DNA of 5,742 nucleotides from Pseudomonadota bacterium (lineage in GTDB: Bacteria; Pseudomonadota; Alphaproteobacteria; Sphingomonadales; Sphingomonadaceae): the NCBI GenBank assembly GCA_963205285.1, contig CAUJJQ010000270.1:1-5742 (forward strand). The letters are read 5' to 3'. Each line of letters starts with the position of its first letter. Positions within the stretch are counted from its first letter, which is position 1. The notes beneath the pieces are model-generated. The model made no database searches, had not been told where the DNA came from, and saw nothing but the letters and a program-made list of their open reading frames with translations. A program made the translations under genes and the position numbers. This document shows, in pieces, positions 1-4,719 of the stretch.

Positions 1-777
1 CATCGGCCCGCCGCCGACCAACAGACAATGGATATTACTGCCCCGCGCATGGAGCAGCGCCATCGCATCGATCAAAATATCGATGCCCTCATAATCATAG
101 AAGCTACCGATAAAGCCGACCACCGGCGCATCGCCAATGCCCAATTGCGCCGCCAGCGCCGCATCGCGCGGATGGGGGGTGCCAAATTGTTCCATGTCCA
201 CCCCATTGGGGGAGACGAGGATTTTGTCGGGCGATATGCCCCGCGCAATAAGGTCGCTGCGCAGCCCTTCGCAAATCACCGCCACCGCATCAGCCCGCCG
301 CACCGCGCGCGTTTCGAGCCAGCGGGTCAGGCGATATTTGACCGACCCTTCGCGGCCGGTACCATTGCCGACCGCCGCATCCTCCCAAAAAGCACGGATT
401 TCATATAGGAGCGGCAAGCCCGCGCGATCCGCCACGCCCTGCGCCGCCAGCGCGCCGAGCACCGGCGAATGGACGTGCAAAATATCGGGCGCAAAATCCG
501 CCACTACTTCGCCAAGCCGGTCGCGCAATGCCGAAATTTCGCGCCATTCACGCATCGGGCTGGCCCCGCTGCTTTGCCCCGCCGTGCGGAAAAAGCGAAT
601 AGCATCGACCATTTCGTCCCCGGGCGTATCGGCACCTTGCCCCAATTGACGCTGACCGGTCAGCCCGGCCACGTCCCAGCCGAGCGCCATTTGCGCGCGG
701 ATGATGGCGCGGGTGCGAAATGTATAACCGCTTTGCAACGGCAGGCTGTGGTCAAGTATGTGTAATACGCGGGTCAT
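1..777 (-). CDS. GT4-family glycosyltransferase, XrtA/PEP-CTERM-associated type (3' end outside window)
   Basis: An open frame of 259 codons starts with ATG at 777 and runs off the left edge without a stop, so the C-terminal part is missing. The N-terminus MTRVLHILDHSLPLQSGYTF resembles the glycosyltransferases found in exosortase A polysaccharide loci (the TIGR04063-type family). Visible GT-B features are HVHSP (residues 101-105) in the N-terminal Rossmann half, YEIRAFWED (125-133), VICEGLRSDL (167-176), the linker motif SPNGVD (189-194), and the start of the nucleotide-sugar domain, GFIGSFYDYEG (221-231) and LLVGGGP (252-258). The E-x7-E donor-site motif expected further on lies outside the window. 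By family it should transfer a sugar from a nucleotide donor during cytoplasmic assembly of a surface polysaccharide; the sugar cannot be told. There is no strong Shine-Dalgarno; the start rests on the family-like N-terminus. It is transcribed divergently from the ligase unit. Confidence 0.88.
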   Translation of the reverse strand, partial: MTRVLHILDHSLPLQSGYTFRTRAIIRAQMALGWDVAGLTGQRQLGQGADTPGDEMVDAIRFFRTAGQSSGASPMREWREISALRDRLGEVVADFAPDILHVHSPVLGALAAQGVADRAGLPLLYEIRAFWEDAAVGNGTGREGSVKYRLTRWLETRAVRRADAVAVICEGLRSDLIARGISPDKILVSPNGVDMEQFGTPHPRDAALAAQLGIGDAPVVGFIGSFYDYEGIDILIDAMALLHARGSNIHCLLVGGGPM

Positions 778-839
778 TGGCCCGCATTGCCAGCGAATGT
801 TTAAGGCGGCGTCAACCCTAAGCTGCTAAGTCCCGCCGT
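778..839. promoter_or_regulatory. Divergent intergenic region between glycosyltransferase and membrane ORF/ligase
   Basis: The two start codons (777 minus, 840 plus) are separated by only 62 bp, so any promoters for both directions should lie here or inside the flanking genes. On the minus strand TTGACG (815-810) resembles a -35 box, but no good -10 hexamer lies 16-18 bp downstream of it. CTAAG occurs twice (818-822 and 826-830), and GGCGG (805-809) can pair with CCGCC (833-837) across a long loop. None of these alone identifies a promoter or operator. Confidence 0.35.
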
Positions 840-1016
840 ATGATCGACGGCATCGCCATTTTGACCACCCATATTTTGCTGATCGTCGCCTTTTATCTGG
901 TTGGCGCGCGCGATGATATGGATGATGAGGCACCGCCGGGCGAACGGCATCGCGGCGCGGGCTTTGGCATCGACATGCCGCAAAATACCACACCGCCATT
1001 TGGCGCACCGGACTGA
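840..1016 (+). CDS. Small single-span membrane protein of unknown function (58 aa)
   Basis: ATG at 840 opens a 58-residue frame ending in TGA at 1014-1016. Residues about 4-22 (GIAILTTHILLIVAFYLVG) form one hydrophobic span. The rest is a charged and then proline/glycine-rich tail: RDDMDDE at 24-30, APPGERHRG at 31-39, and a C-terminal TTPPFGAPD. Its stop is 8 bp before the ATG of the ligase-like gene, and it is in the same orientation, which suggests co-transcription and perhaps translational coupling. I do not recognise the family. A role as a small partner of the polytopic ligase is only a guess from position. A minus-strand frame covers the same bases but has no comparable context. No clear ribosome binding site precedes 840. 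Confidence 0.55.
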   Translation: MIDGIAILTTHILLIVAFYLVGARDDMDDEAPPGERHRGAGFGIDMPQNTTPPFGAPD

Positions 1017-1024
1017 CGCCGCCG

Positions 1025-2398
1025 ATGCGTGACGTATTTTTCCTTGCCTTTTTACTCGCGGCCTTTGGCCTGTCGATCAAACGGCCGTTTCTGCTGGTGA
1101 TGATCTATTGCTATGTCGACATCGTCGCGCCGCAGCGGCTGTCCTACAGCCTGCTGGCCAAATTACCGCTGTCGCTCATCGCCTTTGGCCTCGCAGTTGT
1201 TACCTGGATATTCTTTGACAATAAAAAGGGGACGCGGGTCGACCTGTTGCAGGGGCTGCTCATCGCTCTCCTGATTTATTGTGGTTTGACAACTATTTAT
1301 GCAGACTTCCCCAAGGAGGCGCTCGATAAATGGTCATGGGTTTGGAAGGCGCTGCTATGGTCGATATTTCTGCCGCTAACGCTGCGCACCAAATTGCGCA
1401 TCGAAATGCTGGCGCTGACCATGTGCCTGAGCGCCGGGACATTGGCGATTACCGGGGGCCTGAAAACGGTGCTGGGCGGCAGCGGCTATGGTTCGCTGCA
1501 ATTGCTGCTCGACGACAATAGCGGCCTGTTCGAAGGGTCGATTTTTTCGACCGTCGCCATCGCCATCATGCCGCTGATTTTGTGGCTGGCGCGCTATGGC
1601 ACCATATTCAAACCATCGCGCTATGTCTGGGGCTTTGCCATCGCGCTGTGCTTTGCCTGCCTGTTGATCCCGGTGGGAACGCAGGCGCGCACCGGGCTGG
1701 TCTGTGCGGCATTTCTGGGCCTGCTTGGCTTGCGCGACAGCAAGCGCAAGGCGACCTATATCGGCATAATCGTCGGTGGGGCTTTGTTGGCCCTGCCACT
1801 GCTGCCCGCCGCATTTGCCGCACGGATGGACACAATCGGCAATTATCAGTCCGACGAATCGGCATCGACGCGCGTCGCCGTCTGGGGTTGGACGTGGAAC
1901 CATGTGCTCGAACACCCGCTGGGCGGCGGGTTTGACATGTATCGCCAGAATGAGTTGCAGGTGAACAAGGTCGTCGTTCACAATGTCGGCGGGCAGATAA
2001 CGCGGGAGATTATCCCTTATACCGACCGCGCCCGCGCCTTTCACTCCAGCTATTTCGAGATGCTGGGCGAACAGGGATTCCCCGGCCTTTTCCTGTGGCT
2101 GCTGCTCCAACTCATCTGCGTGATCCGGATGGAAAAAATCCGCCGCCGTTACGCAACCCCGGTTTTTGAGGATATGTGGATCCGCCCACTGGCATCGGCA
2201 TTGCAGGGCGGACATATCGTCTATCTGCTCGGCAGCCTGTTCGTCGGCATCGCCTTTCAGCCGTTCATCTATATGCTGATTGCGCTGCAAATCGGGCTGC
2301 ACACCTATGTCAAACGGCGGGAGGAGGAGGCGCGCTGGCGCCCGCTGACAGGCGATGTTGCCCCCGCCGCGCCGGGCACACCCACCCCAAATTTCTGA
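1025..2398 (+). CDS. O-antigen ligase-like / exosortase A-associated O-glycosylation ligase
   Basis: A 457-residue polytopic inner-membrane protein. The N-terminus MRDVFFLAFLLAAFGLSIKR followed by VDIVAPQRLSYS matches the style of putative O-glycosylation ligases associated with exosortase A (TIGR03097-like; N-terminal DUF5935-type region, then a Wzy_C/O-antigen ligase domain). Hydrophobic segments lie at about 3-17, 21-35, 47-64, 74-92, 108-120, 128-143, 172-190, 200-216, 222-236, 245-265, 352-367 and 397-425. Ligase-like landmarks are QARTG (220-224), STRVAVWGWTW (281-291) leading to HPLGGGFDMY (297-306), and the large exported loop ending in AFHSSYFEMLGEQGFPG (338-354), where His340 is in the place of the histidine needed in WaaL-type ligases. 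Family role: transfer of a lipid-linked glycan to an acceptor at the periplasmic face. The acceptor is unknown; chain polymerisation (Wzy) is the alternative. The cytoplasmic tail is charged, then Ala/Pro-rich (445-457). Confidence 0.85.
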   Translation: MRDVFFLAFLLAAFGLSIKRPFLLVMIYCYVDIVAPQRLSYSLLAKLPLSLIAFGLAVVTWIFFDNKKGTRVDLLQGLLIALLIYCGLTTIYADFPKEALDKWSWVWKALLWSIFLPLTLRTKLRIEMLALTMCLSAGTLAITGGLKTVLGGSGYGSLQLLLDDNSGLFEGSIFSTVAIAIMPLILWLARYGTIFKPSRYVWGFAIALCFACLLIPVGTQARTGLVCAAFLGLLGLRDSKRKATYIGIIVGGALLALPLLPAAFAARMDTIGNYQSDESASTRVAVWGWTWNHVLEHPLGGGFDMYRQNELQVNKVVVHNVGGQITREIIPYTDRARAFHSSYFEMLGEQGFPGLFLWLLLQLICVIRMEKIRRRYATPVFEDMWIRPLASALQGGHIVYLLGSLFVGIAFQPFIYMLIALQIGLHTYVKRREEEARWRPLTGDVAPAAPGTPTPNF

Positions 2399-2524
2399 CC
2401 GTAACTTCCCAACTTTATTGCAAAGCAGCATGGCCTTATCCGCCAAATCCGCTATGGGTGGAGCATACCGTTTATAAAAATGGCCGACTATAAAAATAGC
2501 CGATTACTAGATGGGATGCGAAAT
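2399..2524 (+). promoter_or_regulatory. Leader region upstream of the MaoC-thiolase unit
   Basis: The 126 bp between the ligase stop and the preferred MaoC start is more A/T-rich than the flanking genes. It is the likely site of a promoter for the acyl-CoA unit, because no terminator hairpin for the ligase unit is visible. TTGCAA (2419-2424) could be a weak -35 box, but no convincing -10 box is correctly spaced from it. The two TATAAAAAT stretches (2473-2481 and 2489-2497) are -10-like. No promoter can be fixed from the sequence alone. Confidence 0.3.
2473..2504. repeat. 16-bp tandem direct repeat (two copies) at the MaoC 5' end
   Basis: 2473-2488 and 2489-2504 are adjacent 16-bp copies that differ at 2 positions (TATAAAAATGGCCGAC and TATAAAAATAGCCGAT). 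The first copy contains the ATG at 2480, the most upstream candidate start of the MaoC gene. In the second copy that ATG is ATA. The repeat therefore affects either the leader or a short N-terminal extension. Confidence 0.8.
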
Positions 2525-2983
2525 ATGGCGGGGATTACACCACAAGCACTGGCCGCACGCGCGGGCGAAAATATAGGCACGTCCGAATGGGTGCTGGTCG
2601 ATCAGGCGATGATCAATAAATTTGCCGATGCGACGGGCGACCATCAATTCATCCATGTGAACGAAGAAATGGCCAAGATGACGCCATTTGGCGGCACGAT
2701 TGCCCATGGTTTCCTGACCCTGTCGCTGTTCCCGATGCTGATGGCAAAGTCCGACTGCCCGCGCGTCGACGGCGTTAAAATGGGGGTCAATTATGGCGGG
2801 AATAAAGTGCGCTTCCTCGCCCCCGTTCGTTCCGGCAAGCGCGTGCGCGCACATTTCAAGCTGCTGGAGCTGGAGGAAAAGCGCCCCAGCCAATGGCAGC
2901 AAACGCTCGAATTTTCGGTGGAGATAGAGGGGGAGGATAAGCCTGCCCTGATCGCCGAATGGATCAGCCAGTTTTTCGTCTAA
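2525..2983 (+). CDS. MaoC-family (R)-specific enoyl-CoA hydratase/dehydratase
   Basis: From ATG 2525 the product has 152 residues, a normal length for a single hotdog-fold MaoC hydratase. The hydratase signature is intact: [13 protein letters not shown] (33-45), with the catalytic Asp39 and His44 in D-x4-H spacing as in PhaJ-type hydratases, then [14 protein letters not shown] (55-68). [14 protein letters not shown] follows in the second half. Family chemistry is reversible hydration of trans-2-enoyl-CoA to (R)-3-hydroxyacyl-CoA in the cytoplasm. Starts at 2480 (167 aa) and 2516 (155 aa) are also open. I prefer 2525 because it gives the usual MAGITPQ-like N-terminus, has GGGA 8 nt upstream (2513-2516), and avoids the tandem repeat. 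The start at 2480 has only a GGAG 15 nt away. A thiolase begins 52 bp downstream on the same strand, so both probably act in one acyl-CoA pathway. Confidence 0.88.
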   Translation: MAGITPQALAARAGENIGTSEWVLVDQAMINKFADATGDHQFIHVNEEMAKMTPFGGTIAHGFLTLSLFPMLMAKSDCPRVDGVKMGVNYGGNKVRFLAPVRSGKRVRAHFKLLELEEKRPSQWQQTLEFSVEIEGEDKPALIAEWISQFFV

Positions 2984-3022
2984 TTCGATGTTGCGGCGCG
3001 CAGCCGCCAGACCCAATTTTCT

Positions 3023-3027
3023 AGGAG
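3023..3027 (+). promoter_or_regulatory. Ribosome binding site that fixes the thiolase start
   Basis: AGGAG lies 8 nt before the ATG at 3036. It is the strongest Shine-Dalgarno seen here and decides for 3036 over the in-frame ATG at 2988, which would add 16 residues ([16 protein letters not shown]) not expected in a thiolase. Confidence 0.85.
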
Positions 3028-3035
3028 TTAAGATT

Positions 3036-4214
3036 ATGAGAGACGCCGTCATTGTCGCCACCGCCCGCACGCCGATTGGCCGGGCCTATCGCGGCGCGTT
3101 CAACAACACACCGGGTGCGACCCTGGGTGCGCTTTCCCTCGCCGAAGCGGTGCGTCGCGCCGGGATTGACGGCGCAGAGGTGGACGATGTCCTGTGGGGC
3201 AGCGCCATGCAACAGGGCACTCAGTCGAGCAATGTCGCCCGTCAGGTGGCGCTGCGCAGCGGCCTGCCGGTCACTGTTTCGGGCATGACGATGGACCGCC
3301 AATGTTCGTCGGGGCTGATGACCATCGCCACCGCCGCCAAGCAGATTATCGTCGACAATATGGACGTTGTCGCCGCCGGCGGGCAGGAATCGATCAGCCT
3401 AGTGCAGACCAAGGAAATGCGCGTCAGCCCCGACCGCAGCCTGATGGCGATGCACGGCGCCATTTATATGCCGATGCTGCAAACCGCCGAAATCGTCGCC
3501 AAACGCTATAATATCTCGCGCGACGCGATGGATGAATATGCTCTGCAATCACAGCAGCGCACCGCAGCTGGGCAGGCCGCGGGCAAGTTTGATGATGAAA
3601 TTGTCGCCACAACATCGACGATGCTGGTGACCGACAAGGCGACGGGCGAAACCAGCGAACGCGAAGTGACGCTGACCAAGGATGAGGGGAACCGCCCCGA
3701 AACCACGCTCGAAGGGTTGCAGAGCCTGCAGCCGGTGCTCGGCCCCGATGCGACGATTACGGCGGGCAATGCCAGCCAATTGTCCGATGGTTCGTCGGCA
3801 TCGATTTTGATGGAAGCAAGCGTTGCCGCCAAAAAGGGATTGACCCCGCTCGGCCGCTATGTCGGCATGGCAGCAGCTGGCACCGAACCTGATGAAATGG
3901 GCATTGGTCCTGTCTATGCCGTGCCCAAATTGCTGTCGCGCTTTGGCCTCAAAATGGATGACATCGGCCTGTGGGAATTGAACGAAGCCTTTGCGGTGCA
4001 GGTGCTATACTGCCGCGACACATTGGGCATTCCCAATGAACTGCTCAACGTCAACGGCGGGGCGATCTCGATCGGCCACCCATATGGCATGACCGGCGCA
4101 CGCTGTGTCGGCCATGCGTTGATTGAGGGGAAACGGCGCGGCGCCAAGCATGTCGTCGTCACCATGTGCGTCGGTGGCGGCATGGGCGCTGCCGGACTGT
4201 TCGAGGTTTTCTAA
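3036..4214 (+). CDS. Thiolase family protein (acetyl-CoA C-acyltransferase)
   Basis: A complete thiolase of 392 residues, the usual family length. The N-terminus [15 protein letters not shown] is typical. The nucleophilic cysteine is Cys90 in [10 protein letters not shown] (86-95). NEAFA (316-320) carries the conserved Asn316. His348 lies in GGAISIGHP (341-349), and the second active-site cysteine is Cys378 in [16 protein letters not shown] (377-392), so all catalytic blocks are present. The reaction is CoA-dependent cleavage of 3-ketoacyl-CoA or its reverse; chain-length preference cannot be read. With the upstream MaoC hydratase it suggests beta-oxidation or hydroxyalkanoate/ketoacyl-CoA metabolism. 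The 52-bp gap (2984-3035) has no terminator, consistent with one transcript. The last 16 codons, including the stop, lie within a repeat that recurs twice downstream. The gene itself is intact and ends at the first copy. Confidence 0.93.
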   Translation: MRDAVIVATARTPIGRAYRGAFNNTPGATLGALSLAEAVRRAGIDGAEVDDVLWGSAMQQGTQSSNVARQVALRSGLPVTVSGMTMDRQCSSGLMTIATAAKQIIVDNMDVVAAGGQESISLVQTKEMRVSPDRSLMAMHGAIYMPMLQTAEIVAKRYNISRDAMDEYALQSQQRTAAGQAAGKFDDEIVATTSTMLVTDKATGETSEREVTLTKDEGNRPETTLEGLQSLQPVLGPDATITAGNASQLSDGSSASILMEASVAAKKGLTPLGRYVGMAAAGTEPDEMGIGPVYAVPKLLSRFGLKMDDIGLWELNEAFAVQVLYCRDTLGIPNELLNVNGGAISIGHPYGMTGARCVGHALIEGKRRGAKHVVVTMCVGGGMGAAGLFEVF

Positions 4215-4238
4215 GCCAGCAACGCACATTATGTTCGT

Positions 4239-4282
4239 GCCGCGATTTCCGGGCCGTGAAATGTGCCATTTCACTCGAAATC
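4239..4282. repeat. Nested palindromic element, copy 1
   Basis: The core 4256-4274 is a perfect inverted repeat, GTGAAATG-TGC-CATTTCAC (8-bp arms, 3-nt loop). It is flanked by outer arms GATTTC (4244-4249) and GAAATC (4277-4282), giving a two-stage stem-loop. This copy has G where the others have A (4252), TGC instead of TCC in the loop, and C instead of T before GAAATC. No poly-T run follows, so it does not look like a standard terminator. Confidence 0.88.
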
Positions 4283-4289
4283 GCTCGGG

Positions 4290-4407
4290 TGTGCGTCGGT
4301 GGCGGCATGGGCGCTGCCGGACTGTTCGAGGTTTTCTACGCCAGCAACGCACATTATGTTCGTGCCGCGATTTCCGAGCCGTGAAATGTCCCATTTCACT
4401 TGAAATC
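4290..4407 (+). pseudogene. Second, non-functional copy of the thiolase 3' end plus spacer and hairpin
   Basis: This 118-bp copy matches 4165-4282 with four mismatches. It repeats the codons for [15 protein letters not shown], but the stop TAA is TAC here (4337-4339), so this frame would continue through YASNAHYVRAAISEP to TGA at 4382-4384. It lacks a start codon and any thiolase body, and it lies after the true stop, so it is a relic and not a gene. The loss of the stop is consistent with absence of selection. Confidence 0.85.
4364..4407. repeat. Nested palindromic element, copy 2
   Basis: Core GTGAAATGTCCCATTTCAC at 4381-4399, with outer arms GATTTC at 4369-4374 and GAAATC at 4402-4407. 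It is the first unit of the 58-bp tandem series, followed by the 14-bp linker ATGCGCCTCTGATT. Confidence 0.88.
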
Positions 4408-4421
4408 ATGCGCCTCTGATT

Positions 4422-4465
4422 GCCGCAATTTCCGAGCCGTGAAATGTCCCATTTCACTTGAAATC
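4422..4465. repeat. Nested palindromic element, copy 3
   Basis: Core inverted repeat at 4439-4457, identical to copy 2. The left outer arm is AATTTC instead of GATTTC, which costs one outer base pair. It is followed by the same 14-bp linker as copy 2. Confidence 0.88.
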
Positions 4466-4479
4466 ATGCGCCTCTGATT

Positions 4480-4523
4480 GCCGCGATTTCCGAGCCGTGA
4501 AATGTCCCATTTCACTTGAAATC
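4480..4523. repeat. Nested palindromic element, copy 4
   Basis: Core inverted repeat at 4497-4515, outer arms restored (4485-4490 and 4518-4523). It is identical to copy 2 over the 44 bp. It is followed by a 9-bp joint, GCTGGGGGG, that leads into the third thiolase end and resembles the joint after copy 1 (GCTCGGGTG). Confidence 0.88.
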
Positions 4524-4532
4524 GCTGGGGGG

Positions 4533-4580
4533 TGCGTCGGTGGCGGCATGGGCGCAGCCGGGCTTTTCGAAGTGTTCTAA
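4533..4580 (+). pseudogene. Third, displaced copy of the thiolase 3' end (probable ancestral terminus)
   Basis: Fifteen codons and TAA (4578-4580) encode [15 protein letters not shown], identical in protein to the end of the live gene. The first 23 bases equal the other two copies. After that, five positions differ from copy 1 and all are silent: GCT/GCA, GGA/GGG, CTG/CTT, GAG/GAA and GTT/GTG. It sits 22 bp before the intrinsic terminator, where a gene end belongs. I infer this was the original thiolase terminus before 366 bp were inserted. It has no start or body of its own. Confidence 0.8.
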
Positions 4581-4602
4581 GCCCTCTCTCCAGAACTGGA
4601 AC

Positions 4603-4637
4603 AAAACCCGCTGGTTGCAAAACCGGCGGGTTTTTTT
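4603..4637 (+). terminator. Rho-independent terminator of the thiolase transcript
   Basis: The arm 4605-4616 (AACCCGCTGGTT) pairs along its full length with 4621-4632 (AACCGGCGGGTT), with one U-G wobble and a GCAA tetraloop at 4617-4620. A run of seven T (4631-4637) follows and also overlaps the stem base. It lies 22 bp after the third thiolase end and about 390 bp after the functional stop at 4214. Confidence 0.93.
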
Positions 4638-4661
4638 GTGCCGAATACATATGCAGCGGGC

Positions 4662-4695
4662 AAAGAAAAGGGGCGGCACCTTTCGGCACCGCCCC
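4662..4695 (-). terminator. Rho-independent terminator of the OmpA-family gene
   Basis: Read on the minus strand, 4695-4685 (GGGGCGGTGCC) pairs with 4680-4670 (GGTGCCGCCCC) through 11 pairs, two of them G-U, closed by a GAAA tetraloop (4684-4681). TTTTCTTTG follows. It starts 24 bp after the OmpA stop codon and is only 24 bp from the opposing terminator, giving a clean convergent transcription boundary. Confidence 0.88.
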
Positions 4696-4719
4696 AAATC
4701 TTGAGACCGTCAGTCGGAC

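Larger units (their letters stand above)
4165..4580 (+). repeat. Compound repeat region made of triplicated thiolase 3' end and hairpin elements
   Basis: This stretch, mostly non-coding after the thiolase stop at 4214, explains nearly all of the gap up to the terminator. Order: thiolase end copy 1, 24-bp spacer, hairpin element 1, 9-bp joint; end copy 2, the same spacer, hairpin elements 2, 3 and 4 at 58-bp spacing, a near-identical 9-bp joint; end copy 3. Copy 1 to copy 2 is 125 bp and copy 2 to copy 3 is 241 bp, which is 125 plus 2 x 58. Copies 1 and 2 (4165-4282 and 4290-4407) match at 114 of 118 positions. The region should form part of the thiolase mRNA 3' untranslated region. Confidence 0.93.

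Noticed and set aside
28..765. Plus-strand open frames opposite the glycosyltransferase
   Set aside because: Three overlapping frames with no family features lie antisense to a continuous 259-codon glycosyltransferase frame with GT-B motifs.
778..839. TTGACG at 815-810 (minus) as a defined sigma-70 promoter for the glycosyltransferase
   Set aside because: No acceptable -10 box is found at normal spacing, and the implied transcript start would be almost at the start codon; kept only as a weak hint.
801..983. Minus-strand 60-codon frame opposite the small membrane ORF
   Set aside because: It has no hydrophobic span or genetic context, whereas the plus-strand frame is placed directly before the ligase gene and encodes a plausible membrane segment.
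1376..2446. Long minus-strand open frame of 356 codons opposite the ligase gene
   Set aside because: The plus-strand protein has clear transmembrane organisation and ligase motifs. The antisense product is low-complexity, rich in Gln, Arg and Ala, as expected of a shadow frame in GC-rich DNA.
2990..3006. Small GC-rich inverted repeat (GCGGC/GCCGC) between MaoC and thiolase as a terminator
   Set aside because: The stem is only five pairs and no T-run follows; the next strong signal is the thiolase ribosome binding site, so readthrough is more likely.
4005..4457. Minus-strand open frame of 150 codons across the thiolase end and repeats
   Set aside because: It is antisense to the intact thiolase and exists because the repeats lack stops in that frame; it has no recognisable protein features.
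4239..4523. CRISPR-like array of regularly spaced repeats
   Set aside because: The sequences between the repeats are identical linkers, not unique spacers, there are only four units at two different spacings, and no cas gene is present.
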